Shown here piece by piece: positions 8,479-18,988 of a stretch of 64,000 nt of DNA. The position numbers were made by a program, and so were the translations under genes. Source of the DNA: Prorocentrum cordatum. Lineage: Eukaryota > Sar > Dinophyceae > Prorocentrales > Prorocentraceae. Position 1 is the first letter of the stretch. Each line of letters begins with the position of its first letter. The stretch spans positions 126,001 through 190,000 of the forward strand of contig CAUYUJ010009569.1 of NCBI GenBank assembly GCA_963575745.1, in the 5' to 3' direction. The notes under the pieces are model-generated. The model did not search any database, had not been told where the DNA came from, and saw only the letters and a program-made list of their open reading frames with translations.

Positions 8479-10946
8479 TACGCCACGGGGCGAGCAAGCC
8501 CGGGTGACTGGACAGCGCGACCACCGACCTCCTGGCCTGTCGCACGACGAACCCCCCACCTCGCTACCCTTGCCTCACCGGCCGGGTATAGTTTCACCTT
8601 GCAGCGCCTGGCTTCGGCCGTAATACCCTGGGGCAGCTCTCGCTGGGGCGAGTGGCTCCCCGCATCTCACCCCATGGCGCAGCAATCCTAGACGGCCGGG
8701 GAGGCCAGCCCGCAGGCCCCGCCCTCGCCTTGGGCGCGCCTGCCTTGCTGTCCCACTGCGACAGCCACCACGTGGATGCCAGGGAACGACCGTAGACGCA
8801 CCCTCACAGGCGTCACTCGGCTGTCCACCAGACAGCCGCCAGCTGCCAGTCGCAGAGGCTGGTTGCCCGGGATAGTCACCCCCCCACAGGCCGTGCAGCC
8901 GCGCCTCGGCAGTTGGCAGGCCCAGCCAGTTACGCAAGGTACGGAGCTCGGCCCCTCACTTCAAGTGAGGCCTACGTGGGCGCGCACCGGCCCGATCCGC
9001 ATCGACGCAGACCTACCACCCCCCCATCCTTACATGTGTCACTTGCGGCGGTTAGCTGCGCCCCCCCCACGCGTGGTGGTACTCTCGGCGTGCAGCGGCC
9101 TCCCCGATGCGTGCCTCTTGCGGCGGTTAGCTGCCCCCCCCCTCTCCACGTCGACTACGCGACCTCAGAACGACGGCGGGGACTTGTGTCCGCCTACTGG
9201 CCAGGCGGCCTTTCCCCACTGTGCCCACCAGGCTGCCGTGGCAACTGTGGCAGCCCGAGTGATTGTCCAGTCGGGCTGGCGGCCTGGAAGGCCCCCCTTC
9301 CACGGGCTCCGCGCTCTCTTGCAACGGGCGCTGGGGCGGTGTCCGTGCGGCTGGTCGTCCTTGAGCACGCGAGGGTCGCCGGCATCCACCAGCGAGGGTT
9401 TTGTGCCGAGCCGCCTTGCCCGTAGGCCTCTTTCACGCGTGTCGCCTGAGTGGTGCATCAGGCCGCGTCTATCAGTTTCACCAACGTAGGGTTCCTGCTT
9501 CGCTGTCCCATAGCGGCAGCCTCGCCTGTCGACGCCCAGAGGTCGGCCGTGCGTGCCCCCCCCCGGCGCTCTTTGCTGTCCGCAGGACAGCCGCCCGCTG
9601 CCGGTGGCAGGGGCAGTCGCCTGAAATAGTCGCCTCCCTGCTCGCCGCGCAGCCGTTCTAGGTCAGGTGTCTGCAGCTTGCTGCGTAGTGTTGCTTGACT
9701 TGGCCGTTTAGTGGCTCTCAGCGCTGGCGCGCGAATCGTGTCCAGCGTCTGCTGTCGGTGGCGGTGGCGTCGGCCGCGCGCCGAGTGGTTCAGCCTTCGG
9801 CGTCGTCGGCCTTCTTCCACCGCGTGCAGCGGGCTTTCCCAGCTGGTGCACATCAGGTGTCGCTCCAGCCGTGGCATAGTGTGTTCGGCCTGGTCGCTTA
9901 AAGCGGCCCTCGGCGCTGGCTCACTCCAGCCTATGCCGCTCTGCGCCGTGCGCGGCCGTGCGACGCTGTGTTCTTGCGTCGTAGCCGGCGTCTGCAGTCG
10001 TTGGTGGTGACGTGGGCCGCGCGCCGAGCGGTTCAGCCTTCGGCGTCGTCGGCCGTCGTCTATCACTACGTGCAGCTGGCTTTCCAGGCTGGCACACATC
10101 AGGTGCAGCCTCAGCTGTGGCGCGGGGTTCCGACTCGGTCGCTCTGTGGCACTTTTCGCTAGCAAACTCCAGCCTACGCCACGCTGCGCCGTGCCGCCAC
10201 CACCCCCCCCCTGTGCACTACGCGGCTCTTGCGGCGGTTAGCTGCGCCCCCCGCACGTGTCCACTCAGTCGGTGTGCAGCTGCCCTTCAGCTTCGTACCG
10301 CTGGTACACATCAGGTGCAGCCTCAGCTGTGTCGCGTAGTGTTGCCAGTCCTGTCGCTTTGTGGCCCTTAGCGCTGGCGCACTCCAGCCTATGCCGCGCT
10401 GCGCCGTGCAGCCCCCCCCCCCCTCCCCCCTTTTCACTACGTGACTCTTGCGGCGGTTAGCTGCACCCCCCCACATGTGTTCTCACAGACGGTGTGCAGC
10501 TGCCCTTCAGTTACGTACTTTTGCGGCGGTTAGCTGCGCCCCCCCTTCCACGCGCCCTGTTGCACTCTGTGGGCTGCAGTAGCCCTCCCACACCCGCGCG
10601 ACACTGTGTTTTGGATTCTCGGCCAGCGTCTGCAGTCGGTGGTGGTTCCGTTGGCCGCGCGCCGAGTGGGTCAGCCTTCGGCGTCGTCGGCCTTCGTTTC
10701 CACTACGTGCAGCTGGCGTCCCAGGCTGGTAAGTTGTCTGCCTGGGCAGTTTCTCGGAGATTGGCGCCGCAAGGGCGACTTGCTCCGCAGCTTGCACTTC
10801 TGTGCGCTGGCTGCGTCCCAGTGAATGCTGGGCATTTTGTTCAGTGCACGTGCATTGCACGCCTCGCGTGGAATTTGCCTGTTCCGCCGTCCCGGACACG
10901 CCTGTTGCCGCCAGACCATCGTCGCGCGGCCGCCGACCAAAAAAAG
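8479..10946. repeat. Field of interspersed short repeats
   Basis: Two families alternate. One centres on CTTGCGGCGGTTAGCTGC followed by a C-run, at about 9045, 9118, 10227, 10448 and 10520. The other is about 120 bp with GGCCGCGCGCCGAGNGGNTCAG and TTCGGCGTCGTCGGCC, at about 9757, 10000 and 10637, each followed by a GTGCAGC...CAGGCTGG-type end. CAGCCTATGCCGC and CACATCAGGTGCAGCC also recur. The repeats keep minus-strand frames open (motif RRRRRLN.SARG), but there is no recognisable protein. Confidence 0.65.
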
Positions 10947-11096
10947 TATCCCCACTATCCCTGCCCTTCGCCGCCAGACCGTTGTCGCGCGGCCGCAGAC
11001 CAAAAAGTATCCCCACTATCCCATCTAGAAACGATTACCAGGTGTGTCGGTTAATCAGGGTCGCCTGGAAACACGCGGTCGCACAGCCGTTTTGGG
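10947..11096. repeat. Right copy of the 150-bp direct repeat
   Basis: Matches 5631-5780 in the same orientation. A partial tandem copy of its first 40-50 bp lies just upstream (about 10908-10946). With the left copy it could be a terminal direct repeat of a non-autonomous element, or a product of unequal recombination. Confidence 0.7.
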
Positions 11097-11339
11097 AGCG
11101 TCAATAATGGGTGGGCAGTTCCCTGGTCGAAAGAACAAAGACCACACATAGCTTCGCGCAGTGAAGTTTCAGACAGAACTCAGTGCAAGATGCGCCAGGC
11201 TGTTCCCTGTGGTAAGCGTCGCTGGTGCAGGTTGCTGTATATACGATCCGACGCTAATGTTGCGCAAATGTCAGTAGCATCTCGATGGGCATCCTTGATC
11301 TTAGCTCTTGCGCTGATTTGTGTCTTAAGCTCGCGTGTG

Positions 11340-11515
11340 TTTCGAAATGTCTCAGGTGCTGGTGTTGCTGTTGGTGCTGCTGCTGATTCTGCTGCTGGTG
11401 CTGCTGCTGTCAATGCTGCTGCTGCCGGTGCTGGTGCTGCTGCTTGTGGTGCTCCTGCTGCTGGTGCTGCTGCTTGTGGTGTTCCTGCTGGTGGAGGTGC
11501 TGCTGCTGGGACCAT
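11340..11515. repeat. Imperfect CTG/GCTG trinucleotide array
   Basis: Runs of GCTGCTGCTG with GTG and TTG variants. The array leads directly into the GAG array that follows. Confidence 0.85.
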
Positions 11516-11526
11516 TTATTGGGTAA

Positions 11527-11910
11527 GAGGAGGAGGAGGAGGAGGAGGAGGAGGAGGAGGAGGAGGAGGAGAGAGGAGGAGGAGGAGGAGGAGGAGGAGG
11601 AGGCGAGGAGGAGGAGGAGGAGGAGGAGGAGGAGGAGGAGGAGGAGGAGGAGTAAAAACAGGAGGAGGAGGAGGAGGAGGAGGAGGAGGAGGAGGAGGAG
11701 GAGGGAGGAGGAGGAGGAGGAGGAGGAGGAGGAGGAGGAGGAGGAGGAGGAGGAGGAGGGAGGGAGGAGGAGGAGGAGGAGGAGGAGCAGGAGGAGGAGG
11801 AGGAGGAGGAGGAGGAGGAGGTGGAGGAGGAGGAGGACGAGGAGGACGAGGAGGACGAGGAGGACGAGGAGGAGGAGGAGGAGGAGGAGGAGGAGGAGGA
11901 GGAGGAGGTG
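11527..11910. repeat. GAG trinucleotide microsatellite, about 380 bp
   Basis: Almost uninterrupted AGG repeats with a few GA, AAACA, GCA and GAC interruptions. Long poly-Glu, poly-Arg, poly-Gly, poly-Ser, poly-Leu and poly-Pro frames over it are artefacts of the repeat. Confidence 0.95.
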
Positions 11911-12039
11911 GCCATCTTTGGCTTTTGGCAAACTGTCTTGGACCATCTTGGGCGCTGCTATGAGTCACGCCCAAGGAGGGGGGGAGGTAAACTTCCCAAG
12001 CAGGGGAGGAAAGAGGTTGGATATTGCAGGGTGTTTGCA

Positions 12040-12580
12040 GGGTCATTGCTGGGTCTTTGCAGGGTCATTGCAGGTCTTTGGAGCCCTCTTGGGGCTCTTC
12101 GGGGGGGGGGGGGGGGAGGCCCCTTGGGGCCGTCTTGCCCCCCGCTATTCAGAAAGAGGGGGGGTTCTAATTCGGATCGCCCCCTCGAAGGCTCACACAT
12201 GCCGTCTTGGGGCCCTCTTGGGCCGCTCTTGGAGCGCTGTTGGGCGCTCTCGGGGCCGTCTTTGGGCAATCTTGGGCCCCTCTTGGGGCTCGCTTGGGCC
12301 GTTTTGGGGCCATATCGAGGCCTCAAGAACCCATCGGAAGCGAAAAAACGAGAAGGCGAACAACATTGATTTCCCAAGGTTTTTCAACAAGGATATTGGC
12401 CTCTTGGGGGGGGTCCTCGGAGGGCTCGAAGGGCACTTGGAACCCTCTTGGGGCCGTCTTGAGGCCTCTTGGGTGCGTGTCGGAGGCTTTCATGAGCCAT
12501 CTTGAGCTATCTTGAGCCATCCTGGAGGCCATCTCGGGGTCTCTGGGGCCCTCTTGGAGCCATCTTGGGCAAATCGGAAC
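12040..12580. repeat. CTTGGGGCC / TCTTGGNGC-type degenerate repeat block
   Basis: Words such as CTCTTGGGGCC, CGTCTTGGGG and GGAGGCC recur every 12-30 bases. A second block with the same vocabulary lies at about 55590-56330. The frames are open but low in complexity and do not agree between copies. No gene supported. Confidence 0.65.
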
Positions 12581-12719
12581 GCTCTGACACGTCCGACCCC
12601 CCGCCGTCCAGACCTAGGGAGGGGCGTGAGGTAAACCTCCCGAGCAAGGAAAGGAAACAGGTTGGAGAAGGAAACGCCCTAGACCACCTGCACCCAGAGG
12701 GCTGGTGGGATTAGTGTTG

Positions 12720-13406
12720 ATCCGCCCTCTGGAGCACATTGTATTTTTCAATTGAAGTGCCCCCCTCGGGGCTCACACCTTGTTGTTTACAAGGGAAAGC
12801 GAGGGGTCACCAAAAAGAGACCCTGGCCCCCGAGTTACAGCAACAACGGCTCCCGCCTGATAGTTCCACACAGTTTACTTCAAATGCGTGCTCTCGGTCG
12901 TGACTTCCTCAAAGTGTATGCGGGCATCGCGGTCTCGCGTGGGATTTCCTGGCAATTTATTCAGGCGTCGCGCCTCCAACCCTTGGGAATCACGCTGTCG
13001 CTCTGGCCTTTCTGAAGATTTACCTGGGGTCGCGCTATCTCTTGAGATTTTCTCGCGATTCATGCTCGCGCTTCGGCAACCCGCGTGCTCGAGCTGGCCG
13101 CCTGGGCCCGCCTTCCCGACCCGCCCATCAGGGTCTACCCGCCCGATCTGCGCGTTTGGTTCTGCCATGTGTTTTCTGATCTTAGCCCTCCTCTTGCTAA
13201 TTTCTCTCGCGCTCCATTATTCTCCCTCCCCCTTCCATCCGTCCTCTCTACACCTGTTTTAGGGGCTACGCCAAGTACACGTGGCAGGTAGGACGATATA
13301 CCCCCAAGCGGGGTACGATCGAAGACGAATAAAGGCGGGTTCCGAAAGCTTGGGATATACATGTTGAATAGCATGCGAGCAGGAAAGAGCGAACACTCTT
13401 ATAATG

Positions 13407-13472
<66 letters not shown>

Positions 13473-13473
13473 C

Positions 13474-13538
<65 letters not shown>

Positions 13539-13540
13539 GA
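12720..13540 (+). repeat. TTG-ended module, copy 1
   Basis: A long repeat unit. It begins with a TTTTTCAATTGAAGTGCCCCC-like segment, continues with TACAGCAACAACGGCTCCCGCC and a string of CTCGCGTGGGATTTCCT-type 40-mers, then a less repetitive part. It ends with GATCGAAGACGAATAAAGGCGG, AAAGAGCGAACACTC, and a TTG microsatellite (13408-13538). The same order of blocks recurs at 13545-14590 and 15490-16600. Confidence 0.65.
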
Positions 13541-13544
13541 ACTC

Positions 13545-14457
13545 TCATTCTTGAAGAATAATTATTGTTGATCCCCCCCCACCGGTGCACATTGATTTTT
13601 TTCGATTGAAGTGCCACCCCCGGGGCTCGCACCTTGTTTTTTCTCAAGGAAAGTCTTCCTGCTCAAACTGTGCCCCTGCCCCCCGGGCTACAACAACAAC
13701 GGCTCCCGCCTGAGACTTCCTCGATTTTTACTCAGGACCCCCGCTCCCGCCTGAGACTTCCGCGCAATTTACTCAGGAAAGGCGCTCCCGTCTGAGACTT
13801 CCTCGCAATGTAATCAAGACCCCCGCTCCCGCCTGAGACTTCCGTGCAATTTACGTGGGAACGGCGCTCCCGCCTGAGACTTCTTCGAATTTTACTCAGG
13901 ACCCCCGCTCCTGCCTGACATTTCCGCGCAATTGACAGGAACGGCGCTCCCGCCTGAGACTTCCTCGCAATTTAGTGAGGACCCCCGCTCCCGCCTGAGA
14001 CTTCCGTGCAATTTGCTCAGGAGGGCCCCCGCTCCCGCCCGAGATTTCCTCACAATGTACTCAGGACTGCGCTCTCTCGTGCGACGTCCTCACAAATTAT
14101 TCTGGAATTGCGTTTCGGCGCTCGGGAACCACGCACGCGCCAAAGACGCCTTCACAACGTGGTATCTTCCCTCTTCCTTCGTCCTTCCCCCTCCCCTTCC
14201 TCCCACTCTCCCTCGTTCTTCCCCTCCTCCTCTTGCAGGGCCCGCGCCAATTCCAATGGCGGGCAGAGAGATGTACGCCCCCGAAGGATTGTCCGCCCGT
14301 TCCGGTTTGCCCGTACGTCTAAGCCCGCCGGCCCCAGCAAAGAGAAATAATCCCCCCGAAAGGGGTGTGATCGAAGACGAAGAGGGCGGGTTTCGAGGGT
14401 GTAGGGTATACGTGTTGAATGACTCGCGGGCAAGTAAGAGCGTACAGCCTTAAAATA

Positions 14458-14555
<98 letters not shown>

Positions 14556-14592
14556 GGTGGTTGTTGTTGTTGTTGTTGTTGTTGTTGAACAT
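13545..14592 (+). repeat. TTG-ended module, copy 2, with 41-bp minisatellite
   Basis: Same block order as copy 1. The internal minisatellite is clearest here: from about 13695 to 14075 a 41-bp unit (GCTCCCGCCTGAGACTTCC plus CGCAATTTACTCAGGA) is repeated about nine times, alternating two variants that end in CCCC or CGG. It closes with GATCGAAGACGAAGAGGGCGG and the TTG array at 14459-14587. Confidence 0.7.
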
Positions 14593-14699
14593 TATTAATT
14601 CTAAAGAATAATTATTGTTGGGACCCCTGGTGCACGGCCCCCCTGCGCCGCCTAGGCCGCAGCTACATTTTCATCATTTTCGTGAGGAAGCCTCAGGTA

Positions 14700-15255
14700 A
14701 TTCGATGTGATCAAGATCCGGTTGTTTTGTTCCCCCCCGCTTTCCCTTGCAAAAAACACTATAAAATGACATTTCTTGTTCTAATATAATCAAATTTCAA
14801 GAATCCTTGCAAAAAATAAGGTAAAGTGGACATTCGCGCGCGCAAGACGAAATCCTTCCAAAAGCTTAGTGTTCGGAGCGATTTCAACATAAAAACATCA
14901 AAAAACCAATGGTTTTTCAACAAAAAAATGTCAAAATCTCATCCCGCGCGCTCTTGCGGATTCGTAGGAAACCCAACACTTTTTAAACATTTCTGTCAAA
15001 CGGGCTTTTGCGAGCAACTTTTTCGAACTTCTGCGACAACGGTTGCGCACCTGCCAGGGCCATCATCCCTGTCAAATAATACCATGCGGGACACATTCGT
15101 TTTTTCTTCGCGCGCGCACGCCGAAATCTCCAAAAACCATTGGGTTCTTAAGAATTTTACCACCGCGCATCATAAAATCACACGAATCGCACCGTAGGTC
15201 CTCGAAAAACAGCTGCACGACTTTTCAAAATTTCCACCCGCGCGCGCTGTCCTAA
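14700..15255. other. AT-rich island
   Basis: Strongly AT-rich compared with everything around it, with A-runs and T-runs, and a perfect short inverted repeat AAAAACC-AAT-GGTTTTT at about 14901-14917. A related AAAACCATTGGGTT occurs near 15133. Short open frames exist but none resembles a protein. Confidence 0.5.
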
Positions 15256-15485
15256 CAACTTCTGTGGGTGTGTACTCCACGCCAGTGTAGTAGCCACGGT
15301 CGTCCGCAGGCCACGAAGTGAAGTGTCCGAACGTCATAGGGCGGGAAGCTGGGTGTGGGTGGTGGCGAAGAGTCGTGTGGATATTTGGTAGAGCTTGCAC
15401 TGCCCCCCCACAAAGTGGGGGTATTGGCTGGCGTCGCATGAAAACCCTGGCACTGGTGAGAACACTGAGCGTTCGGGTAAAGTGA

Positions 15486-15525
<40 letters not shown>

Positions 15526-16234
15526 GTTCTCACTCCCGAAGAACAATTATTGTTGATCCCCCCAATTGGTGCATACTGTATTGTTTTTCTCAATCAAAGT
15601 GTGCCCCTCGACGCTCCTGTTTTTTGACAGGGGAAGTCTTGATGCTCAAACTGGGCACCTGGCCCCCGGGTTACAACAACAACGGCTCCCGCCTGAAACT
15701 TCCTTACAATTTAGCCAGGACCCCCGCTCCCGCCCGAGACTTCCTCGCATTTTATCCAGAAATTGCGCTCTCGCTGGGGACTTCCTTACAATTTATTCAG
15801 GAATCGCTCTGCCGGCGCTTTGGAGTCGCGCTCTCGCTGGAGACTTGCTTGCAACTTAGTGAAGAATGCCTTGCGTTGGAATTTCCTGCAGTTTGCCCAA
15901 GCGCCGCGGTGCCGACACCCAGGCACGGAATCGCGCCCGTTGTGGCCCCATGTGCATGCCCTTCGTGGCCCCGCTGACGCCATTTGTGTCCCCTTCACTG
16001 TCCTACGTGGCCCAGTTGCTGCCCTCAGTGGCCCCATAGTTGCCTTCTGTGGCCCCGCATTATCTGCACTTCGTGGCCCCCGCTCGTTCGCGCTCTTCGT
16101 GGCCCCATACGCATTCCCTTCGTGTCCCCGCTGTCGCCCTTCGTGGCCTACTTCGTGCCCTTCGTGGCCCTGCTGTCGTTCTCTCTCTCTCTCGCTCTCG
16201 CTTCCGTCGTCGTCGTCGTCGCCGTCGTCTTCGA

Positions 16235-16282
<48 letters not shown>

Positions 16283-16553
16283 GGTCGGTCCCATGTCCGT
16301 CCCTCTTGGGGTCGGGTCGACGGTCCGCGGCCACCCCGCCGATCAGCGCTGCCGCTGGCCAGGCCGACGGTCCGCGGCCGCCCCGCCGCTTGCCGGGGCC
16401 CGGCCTGCAGGGAAGAAGGGTATACCCCCCAAAAGGGGTTCGATCGAAGACGCAGAGGGCGGGTATCGAGGGTTTAGGAAATACGCGTTATTGGACACTC
16501 GAGCATATAAGGGCGAACAGGCTTAGAATTATTATTATTGTTGTTGATGATGA

Positions 16554-16591
<38 letters not shown>

Positions 16592-16600
16592 TTGTCGTCG
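15486..16600 (+). repeat. TTG-ended module, copy 3, with TCG and TTGCTG arrays
   Basis: Starts with a short TTG run (15486-15525) and GAACAATTATTGTTGATCCCCCC, then the same minisatellite vocabulary (about 15680-15870). A run of GTGGCCCC-type units follows (about 15950-16160), then a TCG array (about 16200-16283), then GATCGAAGACGCAGAGGGCGG, and finally a mixed ATT/TTG/TTGCTG array (about 16525-16597). Confidence 0.65.
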
Positions 16601-16608
16601 TCCCCCCG

Positions 16609-16800
16609 CGACCTGGCCCGCGACCCGGCCCGCGACCCGGCCCGCGACCCACCCGCGACCCACCCGCGATTTGCCCCGCGACCCACCAACGACCCGCCAG
16701 CGACACACCCGCAGCCCACCCGCGACCCACCGCCACCCAGCCCGCGAGCCACCCGCGACCCACCCGCGATCCACCCCGCGACCCACCCCTGCGGCGGGTT
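16609..16800. repeat. CCCGCGACC minisatellite
   Basis: Units of about 10-12 bp reading CCCGCGACCCA are repeated, with variants GCCACC and GACACA. All frames are open through it and none is a gene. Confidence 0.8.
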
Positions 16801-17787
16801 CACTGCATATTTTGCAAAATGTTTGGCGCCTGCGGCGTGCTTTTCCAGAGCCTCGCAGAGTGCCGACGTCCTCGCCGCCCCCTCACTCTTATCCGCAATT
16901 TCTGGGTGCTACGTAATTATTCGGTGATCGGTAGCGCGATGTAAAGAGCCTCGTGCTGTTTAGTACGGCTCGCACGTAAAACATGCAGATGCAGAATCAG
17001 GGGATGTGGGTGGACAGTCAGGTCATGGATACTCGTGTGGATGTCACAGGATCCACTGCCATTTTGGCTCGGCGGGGTGAGAGTGGCCGTCTCGTGTTTG
17101 CCCCCACCCTCCCATTTCCTGTGCCATTTAGTGGTCATTTCTCAGTCGTGGCGGGGCGGTGCTTTTTGGTGATCTGGCCGTGCGTTGCCCATATCATGGA
17201 GGGCGGTTGCTAGCTGCTAGCACGATACGCAAAGCAGGACGTTCGAAACAACGACCCCTGAAGCTGAGTGGTCTTCAAGCAGTGGATCTGTTTCCCGATT
17301 GCTTTTTTGACGGCCCAGCTTCACAGAAACGCATCTGGGACATCGACAATGACGAATGGCTGATGGCGTGATCTGGGCCTCGCCAGCATGGACGGGAGGC
17401 TCCCAGACGAGCCCCTGAACGGGAAGTTCATGTTTCCTGTAAGCCGAGGCCCACATGCTAGTTCGGGGTTTCCTACTGTTTCGAAAGTGTGGGTGGGTGG
17501 GGGGGGGGGGCACGCAATTCCATGCGCATGTGCTTGCTGGCATTTAAACCAAAATGCGTTCGCGCCGCGCTGGCGCAGCGGCGACCCCAAAGCGGGCCCA
17601 AGGCTGAAAGCCGCCGGGGAGCTGGCTGACATCGAACCACCAGCCCTATCGGATAGCCGCGATCGTTCAAGTCTGAACTGTCCACGCGACGCTAGAAACC
17701 AACCCCGCGCCATCGCGACGTGGACGCGCTGTTCATTTTCATGTCTGGAATTAATTTCGGTCGACCCGCCGTATTTTTCTTCATTTT
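16801..17787. other. Left flank of the nested retroelements, no gene seen
   Basis: Mostly unique sequence. GCCATTTTGGCTC at 17058-17070 equals 13 bases of the SL and may be an eroded relic or chance. No ORF here resembles a known protein. Confidence 0.35.
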
Positions 17788-18001
17788 CAATGGGCGCCTT
17801 GGGCAGCTCGTGGGCGCGGGGAGAAGTCACGGCGGTGCGTTCGGCCCTTGTCGTGCTATTCTTCTTGCTCATCCGATGCTGCGGGACGGCTAGTGTTGGC
17901 TGAGGCGAATCCCCCTCCTGCGCGCCCGCGGGCGCGTCCGCGGCGCAGGCTTTCGCGATTCGAGATTCGCCTGGCCGCCCCGCATTCGGGGATGCGTTTT
18001 C
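17788..18001 (+). repeat. Split direct repeat A1 of the DIRS/PAT element
   Basis: About 214 bp, from CAATGGGCGCC to GGGATGCGTTTTC. It is nearly identical to A2 at 42154-42366, with only scattered substitutions visible. After it the two copies diverge abruptly (GGGGCAACAGG here, CCGCCCAATGGG there). Confidence 0.85.
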
Positions 18002-18469
18002 GGGGCAACAGGAAAGAAAGGTCTAGCGCCCCGCGCTCGGGAGTTGGGCGCGGGTCGCACGCCGCGCGCGCGCCAGCCTCCGTGCCGCGACGCGCCGTTC
18101 GCCGACGCGCCGCGTGCCTTGCTGCCTTGGCTAATTGAATCCGCGCGCGCTGGCGGCCCTCTCGGCGTCGCTCCTCCTCCTCCTTCTCCCGCGCAGATTC
18201 CGATTCCCCTTCTTCCTCGCCGCGCGCGCGCTGCGCCTCCGCTGTTCGCAGGTTCCTCCCTCTTCCCCCCCCCCCCCGCCGCAGGTGATGATTCCCTCGT
18301 CGTTTTGCCGTTCTCGAAAGGTCAGGATTTCCCGCGCAGGTGGTGATTCCCTCGTCGTTTGCCGGGCTCGAAAAGTCCGGATTCTCTTCTATGTCTTTGT
18401 CGCGGCGCACGAGGTGCGCGTGGGTGCCATGTCGGCCACCTCCCCCCTCCTTGCCGTCGCGCTTCGCGT

Positions 18470-18935
18470 CGGCTGGAATATGCCTGCGAATGTGGCAGTC
18501 TGCCTGCGTGTGTGTGTGTGCGTGTGTGTGCCGTATGCCGGCCCCCCCCCCCCCCAGTCTGCAGCATGCCTGCGACGGGCCGCATGCCGGACTTTCCCCA
18601 TGGCGCAGCATGCCTGCGAGCGTGGCAATATACCTGCGTGTGCGTGCCGCATGCCGGCCCCCAAGTCTGCAGTATGCCTGCGACGTGCCGTATGCTGGCC
18701 CCTCCCCAATGCGCAGTATGCCTGCGAATGCGGCAAGATGCCTGCGTGTGCGCGCCGTATGCCGGCCCCCCCCCCCAGTCTGCAGTATGCCTGCGACTTG
18801 CCGTGTGCCGGCCCTTCCCCGTGGCGCAGTGTGCCTGCGAATGCGGCAATGTGCCTGCGTGTGCGCGCCGTATGCCTGCCCCCAATCTGCAGTATGCTTG
18901 TGAAGTGCCGCATGCTGGCTCTTGCCAGCGCGCGC
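18470..18935. repeat. Tandem repeat in the element leader
   Basis: Four to five degenerate copies of a unit of about 110 bp. Each has TATGCCTGCGAATGCGGCA, CTGCGTGTGCGCGCCGTATGCC, a run of C, and CAGTCTGCAGTATGCCTGCGA. It lies upstream of the ORF1 start codon, so it is probably leader sequence. Confidence 0.7.
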
Positions 18936-18988
18936 GAGGGAAGCCGACCAGCTCGTGCGCGACGCGCCCCAGCGCGCGCCAAGCGACC

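Noticed and set aside
9458-10165. Minus-strand 235-codon ORF with repeated RRRRRLN.SARG
   Set aside because: The periodic residues come from the underlying 120-bp DNA repeats; no domain is recognised.
11352-12505. Long ORFs on both strands over the GAG array (poly-Ser, poly-Arg, poly-Leu, poly-Pro)
   Set aside because: They are frame readings of a trinucleotide repeat with no unique sequence.
13399-13647. Poly-Gln ORF over the TTG array (minus strand)
   Set aside because: A pure microsatellite translation.
17058-17070. GCCATTTTGGCTC as an SL relic or SL RNA gene
   Set aside because: Thirteen bases match but the AAG end and the 5' bases differ and no donor follows; kept only as a note.
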